A DNA stretch of 64,000 bases from Cricetomys ansorgei (GCA_026225945.1 JAMJFZ010001258.1:7478001-7542000); one strand, 5' to 3'; positions 24,370 through 36,989 are shown, numbered from the stretch's first letter. Notes: generated from the letters alone by a model not told the origin. Numbers and translations: made by a program.

Positions 24370-24573
24370 TTGATGTTTTGTTTTAATAACAGGATCTGTA
24401 GCCCAGGCTGCCCTCAAACTCCTTATATAGCTAAGGATGACCTTGAATTTCCAACCCTCCACCACCTCTCAGAAGCTGGGGTTACAGGGATTGGACAGCT
24501 GTGCTGAAGATTGAATTCAAGGCTTTATCCCTGCTGGGCAAGCAATTCATCAAGGGAGCTACCTCCCCAGCCT
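24370..24573 (-). repeat. B4 SINE (B1-like plus ID-like halves)
   Basis: Reversed B1-like half ('agcccaggctgccctcaaa') followed by a reversed ID-like half ('ggcaagcaattcatcaagg', 'ctacctccccagcc'). Confidence 0.7.
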
Positions 24574-24639
24574 TCCCACAGAAACAAAAAACAAACAAAC
24601 TCCACATAGCCCCCATCTTCTCCCAGGCAGCTAAAAACA

Positions 24640-24850
24640 GACTTTAGATAAGAAACACCTTTTTGCCTTCTGGACCTGATCTACCCAGCTGGCGCCATGC
24701 TGGGAGAAAAATAAATGTTTGTCTCAATGGCACTTTCTTAGTCGGCTAATTGATTTTTTTTTTCCAGAACAACAATAATGCTTGAACATCCAGGTGCTTA
24801 ATTATCATCAGCTTTTTGTTTGCCCTGTCATTAACTTCACAGCTGCCTGG
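24640..24850. other. Candidate conserved non-coding element
   Basis: Repeat-free block with 'gtcggctaattgatttttt' and 'ggtgcttaattatcatcag' homeodomain-like cores. Conservation is not tested. Confidence 0.3.
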
Positions 24851-24984
24851 TTGGTGACAAATGGGACCACAGAGATGAAAGGAGAGACAGGAAAGAGGCT
24901 GGATTCTGCCAAGGTCAGTCTGGGTCTCAGCTGGGCTTCAGCAGCGTGTGTAGGAGAGCCTGCTGTGGAACTGGCTGGTTCTCT

Positions 24985-25095
24985 CCCTCCACAGAGGAAG
25001 GAATCAGGGGCTGGGGATGTTAAGTAATTTGCCTAGGGTCACACAGCTAGTCACCTTCAGTGCTGGAAGCCCAGGCCTCCTGGTTCCTTAATTAT
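24985..25095 (-). repeat. MIR remnant
   Basis: 'taagtaatttgcctagggt' followed by 'cacacagctagtcac' is the reversed MIR core, well preserved. Confidence 0.75.
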
Positions 25096-25365
25096 TCTGT
25101 TTTCAGCTGAAGCTCACACAGAAAAAGTGTGCTCATCGGAGGTATCCAAGTAACCTCCAGCCAAGTCTCGGATCAAATGACCTCCAGCACCACACAAGGC
25201 CTCTGTTTCCCTCCCCTTTTCCTTAAGAGCTCCTCCCAGGCAGTCCTTACTAACTTACCACTGTCCCTACTAACACCACAGGTTGGCTTGGCTTGCTGAT
25301 GTGCTTTCCATACACAGGCTGTTTGTCTGTGATGTTGCTATTCGAATCTGAAAAATGAACTTTGG

Positions 25366-25504
25366 ACTAATGAGATGGCTCATCAGGTGAAAGCCCACTG
25401 CCAAACCCGATAACCTGACCTTGATCCCTAGGACCCACATCTCGGAAAAGAGAGAACAAACTCCTGCAAGTTATCCTCTGACCTTCAGATGTGCACCATG
25501 GCAC

Positions 25505-25552
<48 letters not shown>

Positions 25553-25600
25553 ACACGGTGTAATAAAAAATGAAAACTAAAAAACTGAAACTAAAAAAAT
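25366..25600 (+). repeat. tRNA-derived SINE with (TC)n(AC)n and A-rich tail
   Basis: Same family as the element at 21264: 'tgagatggctcatcaggtg', 'aaactcctgcaagttatcc'. The tail holds perfect (TC)14 (25511-25538) and (AC)8 tracts and then AAAACTA repeats. Confidence 0.8.
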
Positions 25601-25675
25601 GAAAACTATAAACTAAAAACAAAGTTTATTTTCCATGAAACATATTCAAGTGGGCACTAAGGTAGCCTGAGGCAC

Positions 25676-25762
25676 TGGGAGCACGGCTCAGGGGTATAGT
25701 ACTCACCTACAATGTGTGGTGCTCTGGGTCCAATCTCCAGCACCTCAGTGCAAAAAGTCAGT
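25676..25762 (+). repeat. ID SINE
   Basis: 'cacggctcaggggtatagt' and 'ctgggtccaatctccagca' match the ID core. Confidence 0.65.
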
Positions 25763-26639
25763 AAATCAAGTCGCACAAAAGTATGTCCTCAAAGAAACCT
25801 CCATGCCCACGAGGGAGGCGTGTCCCTCCAGGAAGGTGGAAATGCGTTAGGATGGAAAGAACGGCGACTATACCGTGCTGTGAGCGTACTGGACGAGACA
25901 AACTGTCTGCTTTTAAATGATTAATTCTGTGTTATGTAAATTTCATTTCAATTCAAAGAAACCTCATCATTTAAGAAATATGTTTCATTGTTTGTAAATT
26001 TAAACTAAAAGAGAAAAAAAAAAACTAACAATATCCAACTCTCAGAAAAAGACAGCTCATCTGTCTGCCAAGGGCCATCGGTACTTCCAGAGTCTATGGA
26101 CTGCTCGGCTGGTCAGGGAGCCTTCTGAGGCCCACAGGGTGCCTTCCTCTGGCTCTCCTCTGCACAGGCTGTCATGCTCAGCCCGCCACCCAGCAGATCC
26201 CATCAGGAGTGCCTTGCCAAAGCTCATGGTTAGGCCTCTGTTCTCGGCTTAGCCAACCAGGAAGGGATGTCCCTTCTAGACAGCCACTCCCTTGTTCCGT
26301 AAGCCTGGGTCTCTGCTTCTGGGACACCACATTGGCCTGTTTTCCTTCCTCCCTCACGGGCCCTTCCTCAGTCTCCTTTCTCTCCTCTTCGTTTCAGAAT
26401 GGGCAGTACTCAGGGCTCTGCTCATAACTATGTCCCTTCTGTCCTTCAACTGGGTGACCTCGTTCCGGCCATCCTATCTCTGTGACTTACAAATAAGTAC
26501 CTCTAGACTAAACACCACCCCTGAACTCGGGCAGGCTCTTACGGCCAGTTGTCATCTCTGCCGGGATGTCTTGCACGGCTGAGATGGATGATATGAATTC
26601 CTCCCTACCCCAGGAAAGGCCTTCTCACTTTTGTAAACG
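25763..26639. other. Intergenic, no gene recognised
   Basis: No recognised repeat or gene. Confidence 0.5.
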
Positions 26640-27320
26640 ACCTTCATTCCATTGCTCAGGTGAAAACTGAGTCATGGCTTGAATCATCTCTTTCCTCACA
26701 CCTCACTTCTAGCCCACGGCACGCACTGGCTCCTCTGCCTCCAGCGTGTCCTGGATGCTCCACTTCTCCGTGTCCATCTCCACTTTCCAACTCTGGTCCA
26801 CCGTATCTTACATTCTCTCCCAAACTCTCTCCTGCTTTCCTCTCCCTCTCTTTCAGTGCGACCTTCACCCTTTAGCCAAACTCATGTTTCCAAAGGTAAA
26901 TCAAGTCTTAGCAACAACTGGGAGTACCCACTGCATTCAGAATAAAGTCTAAACTCTCAGAAGACCTATGTGGCCACCTCTGCAGACCTCTCTGTTTCTC
27001 TTCTTCTCGCTCATGGTGCTGTAGCCACAGTGCCCCCTTACTGTCCCTAACTCCTGGTCCTGTTCCTGCTTTGGACTCTCCTGTCTGCTTGGAGTATTTC
27101 GCTCTAGCTCTGAACAGCTGCCTCTTCTCATCCCATGGCCCCAACTCAAGCTTTTCTCCACAGAGAAAAATCACCCTGCTCTGACAGGTGTCTCTGTTCA
27201 ATCTTGATGGCTAGTTTTCAGATCTAAATCTTCCCTGTGCGTTTACTGCCGACTTGCTAATGACAGTCTCCTCCCGCTGGAATGTAAGTCCTTGGAGGGC
27301 AAGGACCTTCCTTCACGTCT
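26640..27320 (+). mobile_element. L2 LINE fragment (3' part)
   Basis: 'cagaataaagtctaaactc' (26938 onward), the C/T-rich middle, and 'ggaatgtaagtccttggag' with 'gggcaaggac' near 27280-27310 occur in L2 order. An ancient non-LTR element, no longer coding. Confidence 0.7.
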
Positions 27321-27349
27321 GTAGTTGAACGTTGCTGTGGAAACTCAGC

Positions 27350-27650
27350 AAACCGGACAAGGAGGCATATTCCTATCTGCAAACCCTGCCAGACCTCAGC
27401 AGAGGGAACCACCATCATGGCAAGCGCCACCTCAACAGTGGAACCCTAAGTGTCTCTGCTCAGGTGTTTTTATTCTTTCAGAACTCCTTAGGTATTTTAC
27501 TGAGAGCACATGCAGATCATTAGCAATTAAACAACCCCCACAGAAATCCAACACCTGCAGACAATACAAAACACCTGACCTAGGCAGCCCCTCACCCAAC
27601 AGTGTATAAAACAATTTCAAACATAATTAAAAATAAACTTTCCCAACACA
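27350..27650 (+). repeat. Unnamed dispersed repeat, copy A (LTR-like)
   Basis: Shares ordered blocks with 53335-53905: 'cagagggaaccac', 'tcatggcaagc', 'acagtggaaccc', 'gtttttatt', 'aacacctgcaga', 'aaataaacttt'. This copy lacks about 250 bases from the middle of the other. I cannot name the family. Confidence 0.75.
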
Positions 27651-28381
27651 AAGTCCTCCCTGCAACACTCAGGCCAGCACCTTGTAGCAAGAGGCACTGT
27701 GAAGCTGATGAACTGGATTTCAACAACTCCAAGAAGATGGAAAAACAACATCTGTGTGTTGTGTCACACAAGGCTTATCAGACAACTCCTACTCTTGTGG
27801 AGGTCACCCGTATCAGACTCCTTTCTGTCAGCTGATCCTGAGTTTTATGACAAGAGCCAGCTATCAGGACCAGGTCCAAGGCCTTCCTCTTGGCTTCTCC
27901 AATACCCAGTTCTTGAGCCTTCCCCAGATCGAAGGCCCTGGCCAGGATGGTGCACCATTGATGATCTCTCCTTCCTGCCCTGCTCCTTGGACTCTGCTCT
28001 CTGGTCAGGCCAACGTCTTTATCTCATCGTTTCACTTTCCAGGTGACTCTGCACTTCATCCCAGCGGTGAACACTCATCCTAGCTGCTGTTCTATGAAGA
28101 TGTTACTGGTGGGGCCATCCTGTCTCTTTTGCACACAACATGTCTTAGAGTAGTCTTATATAAGAGTCCTAGGCAAAGCTCTGAAGGAGATTATTGCTCA
28201 GTTTACGGGGCACTGGATGGTCTTTATGTGGAAGGCATCTTCAAGCCAGCTACTTTCCTGCAGACAGAAGGCTTGGGAACGAGCTGGGGCTACCTCTCCT
28301 CACGTGGGCTCAAACACCAACACTAAGTGGCCATCCATTTTCTTTGCTCCCAATATCACTCATTTATTAAATCTGAGTTTT
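27651..28381. other. Intergenic, no gene recognised
   Basis: No recognised repeat or gene. Confidence 0.5.
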
Positions 28382-28545
28382 CCAGAGCTGGGTATGGTAG
28401 TAGCACAAGGCTGTCATCCCAGTACTTAAGAAATAGAGGTAGGAAAATTAGGAGTTCAAGACCAGCCTTGGCTACATATCGAGTTAAAGGCCAATCTGGT
28501 TTACATGACCCTGTCTCAAAACATGAAAATAAAATAAAACAAAGA
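28382..28545 (+). repeat. B1 SINE, diverged
   Basis: 'caaggctgtcatcccagta', 'gttcaagaccagccttggc' and 'accctgtctcaaaacatg' with an A-rich tail. Confidence 0.75.
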
Positions 28546-28879
28546 GAAACAAAATCTTTCACATCATCACCCTCCCACCCCCCAGTTCCTCAGTTCCCTG
28601 TCTTATGATTGGGGACCGAGAGGTTGGGTCAGGAGCTCTATAGCTTTTCCTCTGAGCCATAAACTCGAGGATAAAGTGTTCTTCAAGATCTCAGTTGTCG
28701 TTTTCTCTTTCTGTAACTACAGAAAGTTATCCTAGTTGTCAGGTGAGTTCCCGAGCAGTCAGCCTGCGGCCCAAGGGTTTCTTATGGCACCTCTCACATT
28801 GGTGGGACCTACTTGCAATTATAGAAACATAAAGCTTGTTTATCTACAGAGGCTGCTAATCTGACCTGCAATGAAGTTT

Positions 28880-29001
28880 TAATCCCATAAGAACATAGAA
28901 TCTACAAGGATGGGGACTTTGTTTAGTCGATACTGTATCTTCAGTCCTCGGCATATCAGCACACTCAATGACTGCATTCATTCATTCATTCATTCATTCA
29001 T
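28880..29001 (+). repeat. L2 3' end with (CATT)n
   Basis: 'ggatggggactttgttta' and 'tactgtatcttcagtcctc' match the L2 3' end and are followed by (CATT)n at 28975-29000. Confidence 0.55.
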
Positions 29002-31989
29002 GTCGTTCCTAAGCAGAACACTGTCAGGGGACACCTGAAATAAGAGGAATAAGAGCTAGAAGAATGTTTTGGCTACAAGTAACATGACTAGTTTAATCAA
29101 CTAGGCATTAGTACCTATAAAAAGACAGCCTAATTTAGACAGCTCAGGTTTTTGTTCAATCCACCGTTTAGGATCCAGATGTGCCTGTTTGCTTTCATAA
29201 AAACACTCTAAAACTCGTTCTGTTGGAGTCATTGGGGAGACCTGGCAGAGGATGAAAGAGGAATACCGTAGGATGGCTGTCAACAAACCAGGCTGAGGGC
29301 CCACAAGAGGGGACATTCCCAGAAGCCTCTTGGCTCTCAATGCAGATTTGGGTTACATGCCTCTTCCTGACTCCTAGAGTTGGTCTTAGACAACAGACCT
29401 CTCATCTGACCAATGGAGTCAGCTCTGCTGAAGCGAAGGCTCTGAGTGGAGAAGAGAGTGCTAAAAACAGACCCCTTGGAAGGCAGTGGGGCTGGGAACT
29501 AGGATGAGGGTAGCCATGTTGTTTATTACACAGTAATGAGCATTTCTCACGGAAGTCCGTTTTTTACAATGATGTATGTCTGTATGTTAACCCAGCTGAT
29601 CCTTCAGTGATGGCAAAGCAGTGGTTCTCCTCCAAGTGGGTAGTCCAAATCACCAAACACTGCTTCTCTGGAGTGATGAGGCTTGGACATTCGTGGTTTT
29701 GAAGAGCCACACTGGGGTTTCAGTCCCGTGGTCACCACTCCACTCTTAGCCGTCAGCTAAGCAGCACCATCCATCGGGTATGCCAGTGAGAATTAGCATC
29801 ATTCTGGAACATTGATAGAAAATGCCAGTGAAGAGATTTTGACAGATGTCTGAGGAGTTCAGAGGAAATGCTCCCCACTGGGCAAATATAGGGGATGGAG
29901 CTTGGGAGACAGCAGAACCCCGGAAGATGAGTAAGGCTTTAGAAGACAACCGGGGGGAGCAGAATAGCCAGAAGGGCGCAGCATGAGCTGGGAGGGAAGA
30001 GATGGAGCATTTGTCACATTCGTGTGTCATCTTTGTCAGAGGACAAGCTGATCTCTGGCTCGTTGGCATATTAGTTAGTGGGAATGAGAAGTTTGCTCAT
30101 CTTGAACCAACAACTCGAGAAACTGGGGTTCATTTCCAGAGCCCCGTGAATCAGCGTTTTCTGAGATTCCTGATGCTTTGCTGAAACTATTTGCTAAGCT
30201 TCCTCTTTGAGCACAAGGGGATTTTAAAAGGCAACGCTGGGGCTTTCACACGCTTGTGTTTTTAAAGTCCCATCCACTGAGTGGAAAACCCCTTTGAGGT
30301 AACCTCTGCATGCTACCCAATCATCTTCTCAGACAAGAAGGCCTGGCCATTCTTCCTCAGAGCCAACAAAGATAAACAGTCAAAACCAGAAGGCTACAGA
30401 AGTGATTAGGTGGGATGCTGGGAACAAATAGCCCAGAGTACGGGAAGCTGGTGCTTCGGTTGAAAGTTGGATCCATTTTGGGAGTCAGTTAGTTCAGACT
30501 CAGATCAGAGATTCCTTCAACCAGTGAGCATGCAGACCACCAGGCAGGGACTGGCTTCACTGATAATACAGAGAGCAGTTCATCCAGCTCTGGCTCACTC
30601 AGCTGGGCCGGGGCAATGTCACCCACTCGCTTTGATGGATAGAAACATGTGAACAGATACTGATTTTTTGAGCTCTACCATTACTTACTGTTCTTGGCAA
30701 CTGACTTGCTTTCCTGGCTTAGCTTTATTAGCTGCTGTCGCGGCTAATAAATTGCAGGTTGGTGAACCACGTAGGGTCTCCCTGCAGGTAAAAAAGAAAA
30801 GAATTGACCACAGACACTCCATGTGTGGTGTGGCCTGGACTCTCTAGAGAAACGGTGCTTCTTCCAAGTTTCAAGATTCTGCTTATGTTATCTATCAAGT
30901 AAGAACTCTGAGCTAGTCAAAAGGGGACTGCAGAGTACCAGAGTGATAATTAGCTTCCAAAACCCAAGGAAACAGTGTGCATATCTTTCGAGAAGGGGCC
31001 AAAGCAACCTCTGCAAAACACGCTGTCATCAGGGAGGACAGTGGGACAGAAAGGAGAGTCAAAGAGATCCCTAAGCACGTTTGCAAGGCTCTTCTCAGGG
31101 CTTCAGGCCCAGGTTCTTTTTTGGTTTTCTCACCTTGGTATTTTCCTCTGGGAAGGATTTCTGTAGTGGAGCTTAGTGGCTGAGACAGGACAGACTATAC
31201 TCGGCCAGTCCAGCTCTGTTCTACTCCTCCCCTTCGATTCGCCATGTTTGGAAGCACTACAGATGAGTACAACCTGACCCTAAAGGAAAACTGGTGGGCA
31301 GAGACACAGCAGGAATGCTTAAGCACGGGGTACCACAGCCTCACAGAGGAGAAGCAGGGAGGACATCCAGCTCCAGGTGACAACATCAGGGTACTTTCCA
31401 AAACCCCATGATTCTTGAGCCGAGAGGGTTGAGGGCTGAGTACAAATTAGACACAAAAAACAAGAGAAAAAGACAAACCAACCAACATCAGCCAAGCCAC
31501 ACAGGGTGCCACTTTGGCTGGTACAGGAGCCCCAGTGTGTGGCTGGACGGAGGCTGGGAAGCCTGGGAGGCCCAGAGCTGGAAGGACCTCCTGGGGCACA
31601 CCAAGCTGCTCAAACTCCATTTAAAAGGGACACGGGCAGAGGACCACTGAACAATGCTAAAGAGTGACTAGATCAGGATTGGGGCTTAAAATAACTGTTC
31701 AGTTTAGGCAGCATAAGGGGGAGACAGCAGGGTGACAGCAGGAGGTTCCTGAGCCACAGATTATAAGGGAGTGAATTTTGACAGCAGCTGAGAAAGGAAA
31801 GATGGTTAAGCTCCATAGTAGTGTAATAGATGGAGCTGAGGGGTCCACTGAGAAGGAAGAAGAGAAGGATGAGGCCAGTGGCATTCCAGGTCCCCTGCCA
31901 GGAGGGATCCAGGAGGGCATGGGAGGTGGCACCTTTGCTGAGAAAGGAGATACAAGATGGGGGAGTGGTGGAGGAAGGATGATCAATTG
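29002..31989. other. Intergenic, repeat-poor, no gene recognised
   Basis: A 3-kb stretch nearly free of young SINEs. An inverted repeat with TAAT cores lies at 30724-30751 within an AT-rich block (30655-30785). No gene is recognised. Confidence 0.5.
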
Positions 31990-32092
31990 CCCCCCCCCCC
32001 CACACACACCCTCGGCAGAACTGAGGACTCAAGCCAGGGCCTCACATAAGCCAGACAAATGTTCTTCCGCTGAGCTGCACCCAGCTCCATTT
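31990..32092 (-). repeat. C12 run and ID-like SINE fragment
   Basis: Twelve C residues (31990-32001) and (CA)n lead into a reversed ID-like pattern ('gttcttccgctgagctgca'). Confidence 0.55.
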
Positions 32093-32784
32093 CCATTCTT
32101 GACGTTTTGATGTGTGCTTACCGATGCATGGCTTCTTTTGCTTTCAACAGTTTGAGCAAAAGGTGTCCAGGTAGAATTTCTGATGTGTTTATCCTGCTTA
32201 GCATTTACTAAGATTCTTGAGTCTCATTTTATGTCTTTTACCAAGTTGGGAAAGTATTCAGGGTGGACCCAGAATCAGCACTACCTGGTAGGTACCTACC
32301 GGGCACAGACTGACAAATGACTTATTCCTGGGAATAGAAAGGGACACCAGAGGAACTGAGGTGGCAGGCATCCCACGAGTGCATTAAAATCACATTAGAA
32401 AACTTACTGGACATAACAGACCGAAGACAGGCTGGAACTCCCTCACCTGAGCCCATCACGTGATAGACATCTAACACTACAATGGCAGATTCCACATCAA
32501 CCTAACACCTGATATACCAGTGCGGATGGTGTGCACGCAAGGACTTCTGATGTTTCAGAAGTGTAGGCCAGCTCGGTCCCCCGCCTATTCAACTGCTTGC
32601 CCATCCACCTGTTTGTCTAGACCTCGACATTTCCTGCTCTGGACCTGGTCTGGCCTTTCACCTGAAGTGTCAACTCACTGTTTCTTGTCTGTTTACTCTT
32701 TGGTTTTCTCCTCCAGAGTTCATCATTGTTATCTGCAGAAAATTTAAACCAATATGAGCCACTCTGCTGTTGACAAACATGGGA

Positions 32785-32822
32785 CTCCAGGTTCTCAATA
32801 AATATTTGTTGAATAAATTCAC
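32785..32822 (+). repeat. L2 terminal fragment
   Basis: 'ctcaataaatatttgttga' is the typical end of L2. The upstream part is too diverged to trace. Confidence 0.45.
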
Positions 32823-32984
32823 GTACCTACTTCATATTTCTAATTGGCTTCTAGTGGCTACCACACACTTAAGCTAGCCAGGATTAAGCTAAACCTCAGA
32901 CTGCCATGCTCTCTCCTACTCCCTACCTCCCGAAAACCTGCTTTTCCTCACGCATCTTTCTATCTGTATCTGTGTGTCTGCCTG

Positions 32985-33072
32985 CTCTATCAATCTATCA
33001 TCTGTATCTATCAATCTATCAATCATCTGTATGTCTCAATCTATCATCTGTATCTATATCTGTCATATGTAT

Positions 33073-33108
<36 letters not shown>

Positions 33109-33109
33109 T
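32985..33109 (+). repeat. (CTAT)n microsatellite, imperfect then perfect
   Basis: Degenerate ATCTGTATCT units lead into a near-perfect (CTAT)n at 33073-33108. Likely polymorphic. Confidence 0.95.
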
Positions 33110-33529
33110 TCCCTTCCCATGTGCCTTGACATAGGCCTTTCAAACTTGACATACCAGTGATCTTGCCTCCCAGCTTTGCAATGGCTGTTCTGTGCAGATT
33201 GGCCCTCCACCAGCAGCCGCATGGCTCATAATTCTTACTCAGGTCCCATTCTTAGGCATTGTTTTGGATGAGACTTTCCTGTTTGCTATAAAACGAATAT
33301 AATCTTTTCTCTCTTTTTCTACAACCTCTCTCCTTACTCTTTAATTTTTCTCGATGATATTTATTTGGTAACAATTACAGATCTGCTTTTAAAATATTTT
33401 CTCCTCTCACGAAGTGTAAGGTCTGAGACATGGCCAGCCCTGAGAAAATAACAGAGCTTAGAGTAAGTGTTCAGTAAATATTTCTTTTTTATTAAGTGAC
33501 CATTGAAGCTACTTGAATTAAGACCTAGA

Positions 33530-33665
33530 AGAGCTGGGCATGATGGTACACACCTTTATTGTCAGCATTCTCAAGGCATATCTCTGTGAGTTCTAGGCCA
33601 CCATGGTCTACACAAGCAAGTTCCAGGCCAGGCAGGGCTACAGTGAGATCTTGTCCAGTGACCAT
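33530..33665 (+). repeat. B1 SINE, diverged
   Basis: 'gagctgggcatgatggtac', 'tctgtgagttctaggccac' and 'caggcagggctacagtgag' in B1 order. Confidence 0.8.
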
Positions 33666-33826
33666 CCTTGTCTCTGTAAAACAAGAATGGAAGGTGATGT
33701 GTAGAGACAGCCAGAGTTCTGAGCATCCTCTGTGAAGAGCCCCCTGACCTTGAGCTCAAATTCTGCTGTGTGCCTTCGGCTAAATGCCTCTCTCTCATTT
33801 AGGACAGCTTTTGAGCAAGGCTAAGT

Positions 33827-34148
33827 TGTAAAAAAGAAAAGCCCAGAGGCAGCTCGTTTCAGGGAAGTCAAAGATTACTTAAAGAGACTTCCTTCTTAGT
33901 CTCACAAGGCAGGATGACTGTTTTGCAGTTAATTAACCTTGATTGATTGTACACGTGACTGTACCTATGCCTTCTACCTCGTGATCATTTATCCCGTGCT
34001 TGTATGCACACCTGGTTGTGTGATCATGGCCTTGGAAACTACATGTATGCCTCTGATGGTGAAGGGTATAAGAAACAGAATAAACCATAGGTCAGTTCAG
34101 TCCCTGTGAACTCAAGATACAGTGTGTGTGTGTTTGTTCCGGTTTTCA
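33827..34148 (+). mobile_element. Possible solo LTR
   Basis: A 322-base stretch starting TG and ending CA. It has a promoter-like TATAAG (34068) close to a polyadenylation-like AATAAA (34079), the compact layout of an LTR. I find no internal retroviral sequence beside it and cannot name the family. Confidence 0.35.
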
Positions 34149-34557
34149 GCCTAACTCCCAAACCAGCACCAACCAAACTGGTAAGCCAGCCTTATCAGGC
34201 CTCCTTCAGGTACATCAAAAGAGTCCACACCAGATGCCTGCACCTGGGAGCAGATGTGGCCAATGGGGAGGAGCCAGGCAGGATTTCATGTGTGATTCCA
34301 TCTTATGGATTCTACTAGCAGAGGAATGACAGCAGCCAGCCTGTTGTGCTGCCCTAGAAACTGAGGAAGGAGATGGGGGTAGGAATGAGTAACTCTCTGT
34401 GGACTGGATCCATCAGGGAAGACAAAACAGCCTTAAGAACCATGGTCTTAGGGGTGGTAGCGAGGAAAGTGGTTGCTACTAGTGAGAGGATGTCTGTGTT
34501 AGACTCCGTCCAGCATGCTGGTCCAAGATGGTGATATGTGTTTCTCTGATCCTGAGT
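34149..34557. other. Intergenic, no gene recognised
   Basis: No recognised repeat or gene. Confidence 0.5.
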
Positions 34558-34686
34558 AGAGATCTGGGTGGTGGGCCCATGCCTACGGTCCTAGCACTTG
34601 GGAGACTGAGAAGCCAGAATTCAAAACTAGCTTGGGCTACATAATAAGATTGTCTTAAAAATATTATTATATATCATTTGTAATAG

Positions 34687-34727
<41 letters not shown>
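34558..34727 (+). repeat. B1 SINE and (TA)n(CA)n microsatellite
   Basis: Diverged B1 (34558-34660) followed, after a short AT-rich piece, by (TA)11 (34687-34708) and (CA)10 (34708-34727). Confidence 0.8.
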
Positions 34728-34934
34728 TATGTCTTAAAATATAACTACATATGATATATTACACAATAATATTTAAGGAATAACAGTATAGATAGCTGAG
34801 AACAATACAAAAAAAGAAAAAAATAGGTCATGAATAACAAGAGCATTGCGTCTGGGCTTACCGACTAGAAGCAGTTACTACATCTACATCAACTTGTCTT
34901 ATGAGAATACAGAGAAATGTGTCACTCTCATATT

Positions 34935-35128
34935 TTTCTTTTTATTTCTTTTTATTTCTTACGTATATCTGTGTTTTGCCTGTGTGTCTATCTGTATGAA
35001 GGTGTCAGATCTCCTGGAACAGGAGTTACAGACAGTTGTGAGCTGCCATGTGGGTGCTGCGAATTGAACCCGGGTCCTCTGGAAGAACAGCCAGTGCTCT
35101 TAACCTCTGAGCCTTCTCTCCAGCCCCA
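34935..35128 (-). repeat. B3 SINE
   Basis: Reversed B3, well preserved: 'ctgtgttttgcctgtgtgt', 'agttgtgagctgccatgtg' and 'tctgagccttctctccagc'. Confidence 0.9.
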
Positions 35129-36522
35129 TATTTTTCTTTTATATGGGACTCAAAGAAGTAAAGTGACTTGACCCTGGTCATTTTACAAGTTACAACAAAA
35201 GACAGCAAATGAGCATGGCTTCTTATGAACCCAATGATCATCAGACACTTCTGTTTACATCACAGTTAGCTTCCTGTCTCAGTAGATTTTGTTCTACTGG
35301 GGTCAGGTTAATTGGTTCTACTTCCTTTTGCCTATGGAGAAAGTATCAAGCTTGGGCATATAATCACTAACGCTTAAAAAAATAAACCAGAGGTATGCTA
35401 AGTGACCCATGATTAAGCTGCCCCTGTGGTCCTCATATTTCCAATCTGTGTCCTTCCCAGAGTACACAAGACTGTACACAAGACTTGTCTTCAAGAGACA
35501 AGTTGTAATTAGGACCAACCAGAAGTTTTCTCTGTTATGAAGACACCTAAAACGTTACCTCTTTCTATTTTACTACAGATCTGTCTACTGTTAGACAAAT
35601 CTAATCCAATTACAAGGGATCTTCAGAATACTCACCAATGTGAAATATAATGTTCACTGATAATGAACAATCGCTCTTTCATGTTCTCACAGAGAATAGT
35701 TCTTAACTCAACTAGACAGGTTACAGAGCATCCACCACCGGTACCAAGCACACCTTGCCAGGGGTTGAAGGAATGGGTGTGATTACTGCCCATGGATGTG
35801 AGCCCTAGAGGTGTTTGCTTCTAATACTGATACCTGAGTGTGCTTGTAATAGATGTGGATCCATGAGGGCGCAGAGGTGGTAACTCTGGCTTCGAAGCTC
35901 AGTGCTCAGCCTCCCTTGCCCATCTGAATTTCTAAACATTCTTCCAGGCAAAGAAGTGGGAAGGGGCTTGTGAGGTAGAATGTACGTTAGAGGCGATGGT
36001 AAGATGCAAAGGAGCGGAACGGGTGTGTACACGGAGGACGCAGCTGGTGTCTGCTAAGCCAGTGGCCACATTACTGGTGGCCTTATGTGCAAGCCGGGAG
36101 TTTAGCAGGTATAAGCATGTCTGGAACTGGTGTCCTCAGGTCAGTCTGACAGCCGTGTGTGAGGACGCGTCAGGGGGGACTCCCGTCTTACATCACAGCA
36201 CCAGGCCGAGTGGGAAATGCTGATGGCCAGCACAGGAGAAGGAATGCATGAGAGAGACTTTTAGGGGTCACTAGTGTTGTGGGGGTAATTCCTTCAGCTG
36301 AAACTGAGGGAAAAAAATCAGAAAAAATGTCACTAGTAACAAGATATAAGAGAAACCAAGGTCAGATAGAAGTTTAAAAATCTTTTAAATAAATGGTCAG
36401 TCATACATTTGCTACCTGCAAAGAGGATGTTTTCAGAAAATGTTTATTGCTTCCCCCCCTTCTCAAAACATAAAACTCACTCCGATGCCTTTTGGTATGC
36501 TGGAGTAAATAGTTTCCAGTCA
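35129..36522. other. Intergenic, no gene recognised
   Basis: 1.4 kb without a recognised repeat or gene. Confidence 0.5.
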
Positions 36523-36765
36523 CAGACCGGCTGTGATGGCACACATGTAAATCCTAGTACTCAGGAGGCAGAGGCAGGCACATCTCTGGAGTTCAAAGCC
36601 AGTTTCGTCTACATAGTGAGTTGCAGGCCAGCCAGGCTACACATTAAGGCCCTTTCCAAAATAAAACAAAAACAAACAAAAAACCCAAAACAAAAACAAA
36701 ACAAACAAAAAACAAAACCAGCCAACCAAACACCCCCCCAAAACAACAACAAACCCCAAAAATGG
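36523..36765 (+). repeat. B1 SINE with long A/C-rich tail
   Basis: B1 body at 36523-36655 and an unusually long AAAAC/AAAC-rich tail to about 36765. Confidence 0.88.
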
Positions 36766-36989
36766 TAGCCATCAATTATGTTTAAAAATAAGAAAGTTCT
36801 GCAGCAGAGGAAATGTTTAGTCTGTCGCTGGGGTGCTTACACATAAGCAAGCTCTTCTATAGCATACCGCAGAGCAGCCACCACCGTGAACCTAATGTAT
36901 CATCTACAGGAAGAGCGCAGCCATTTTCCCGTCAGCTTTCATTCAAGGAAAACATGACAAACAGGGGATGTCTTTCACATCCCCTTTCT

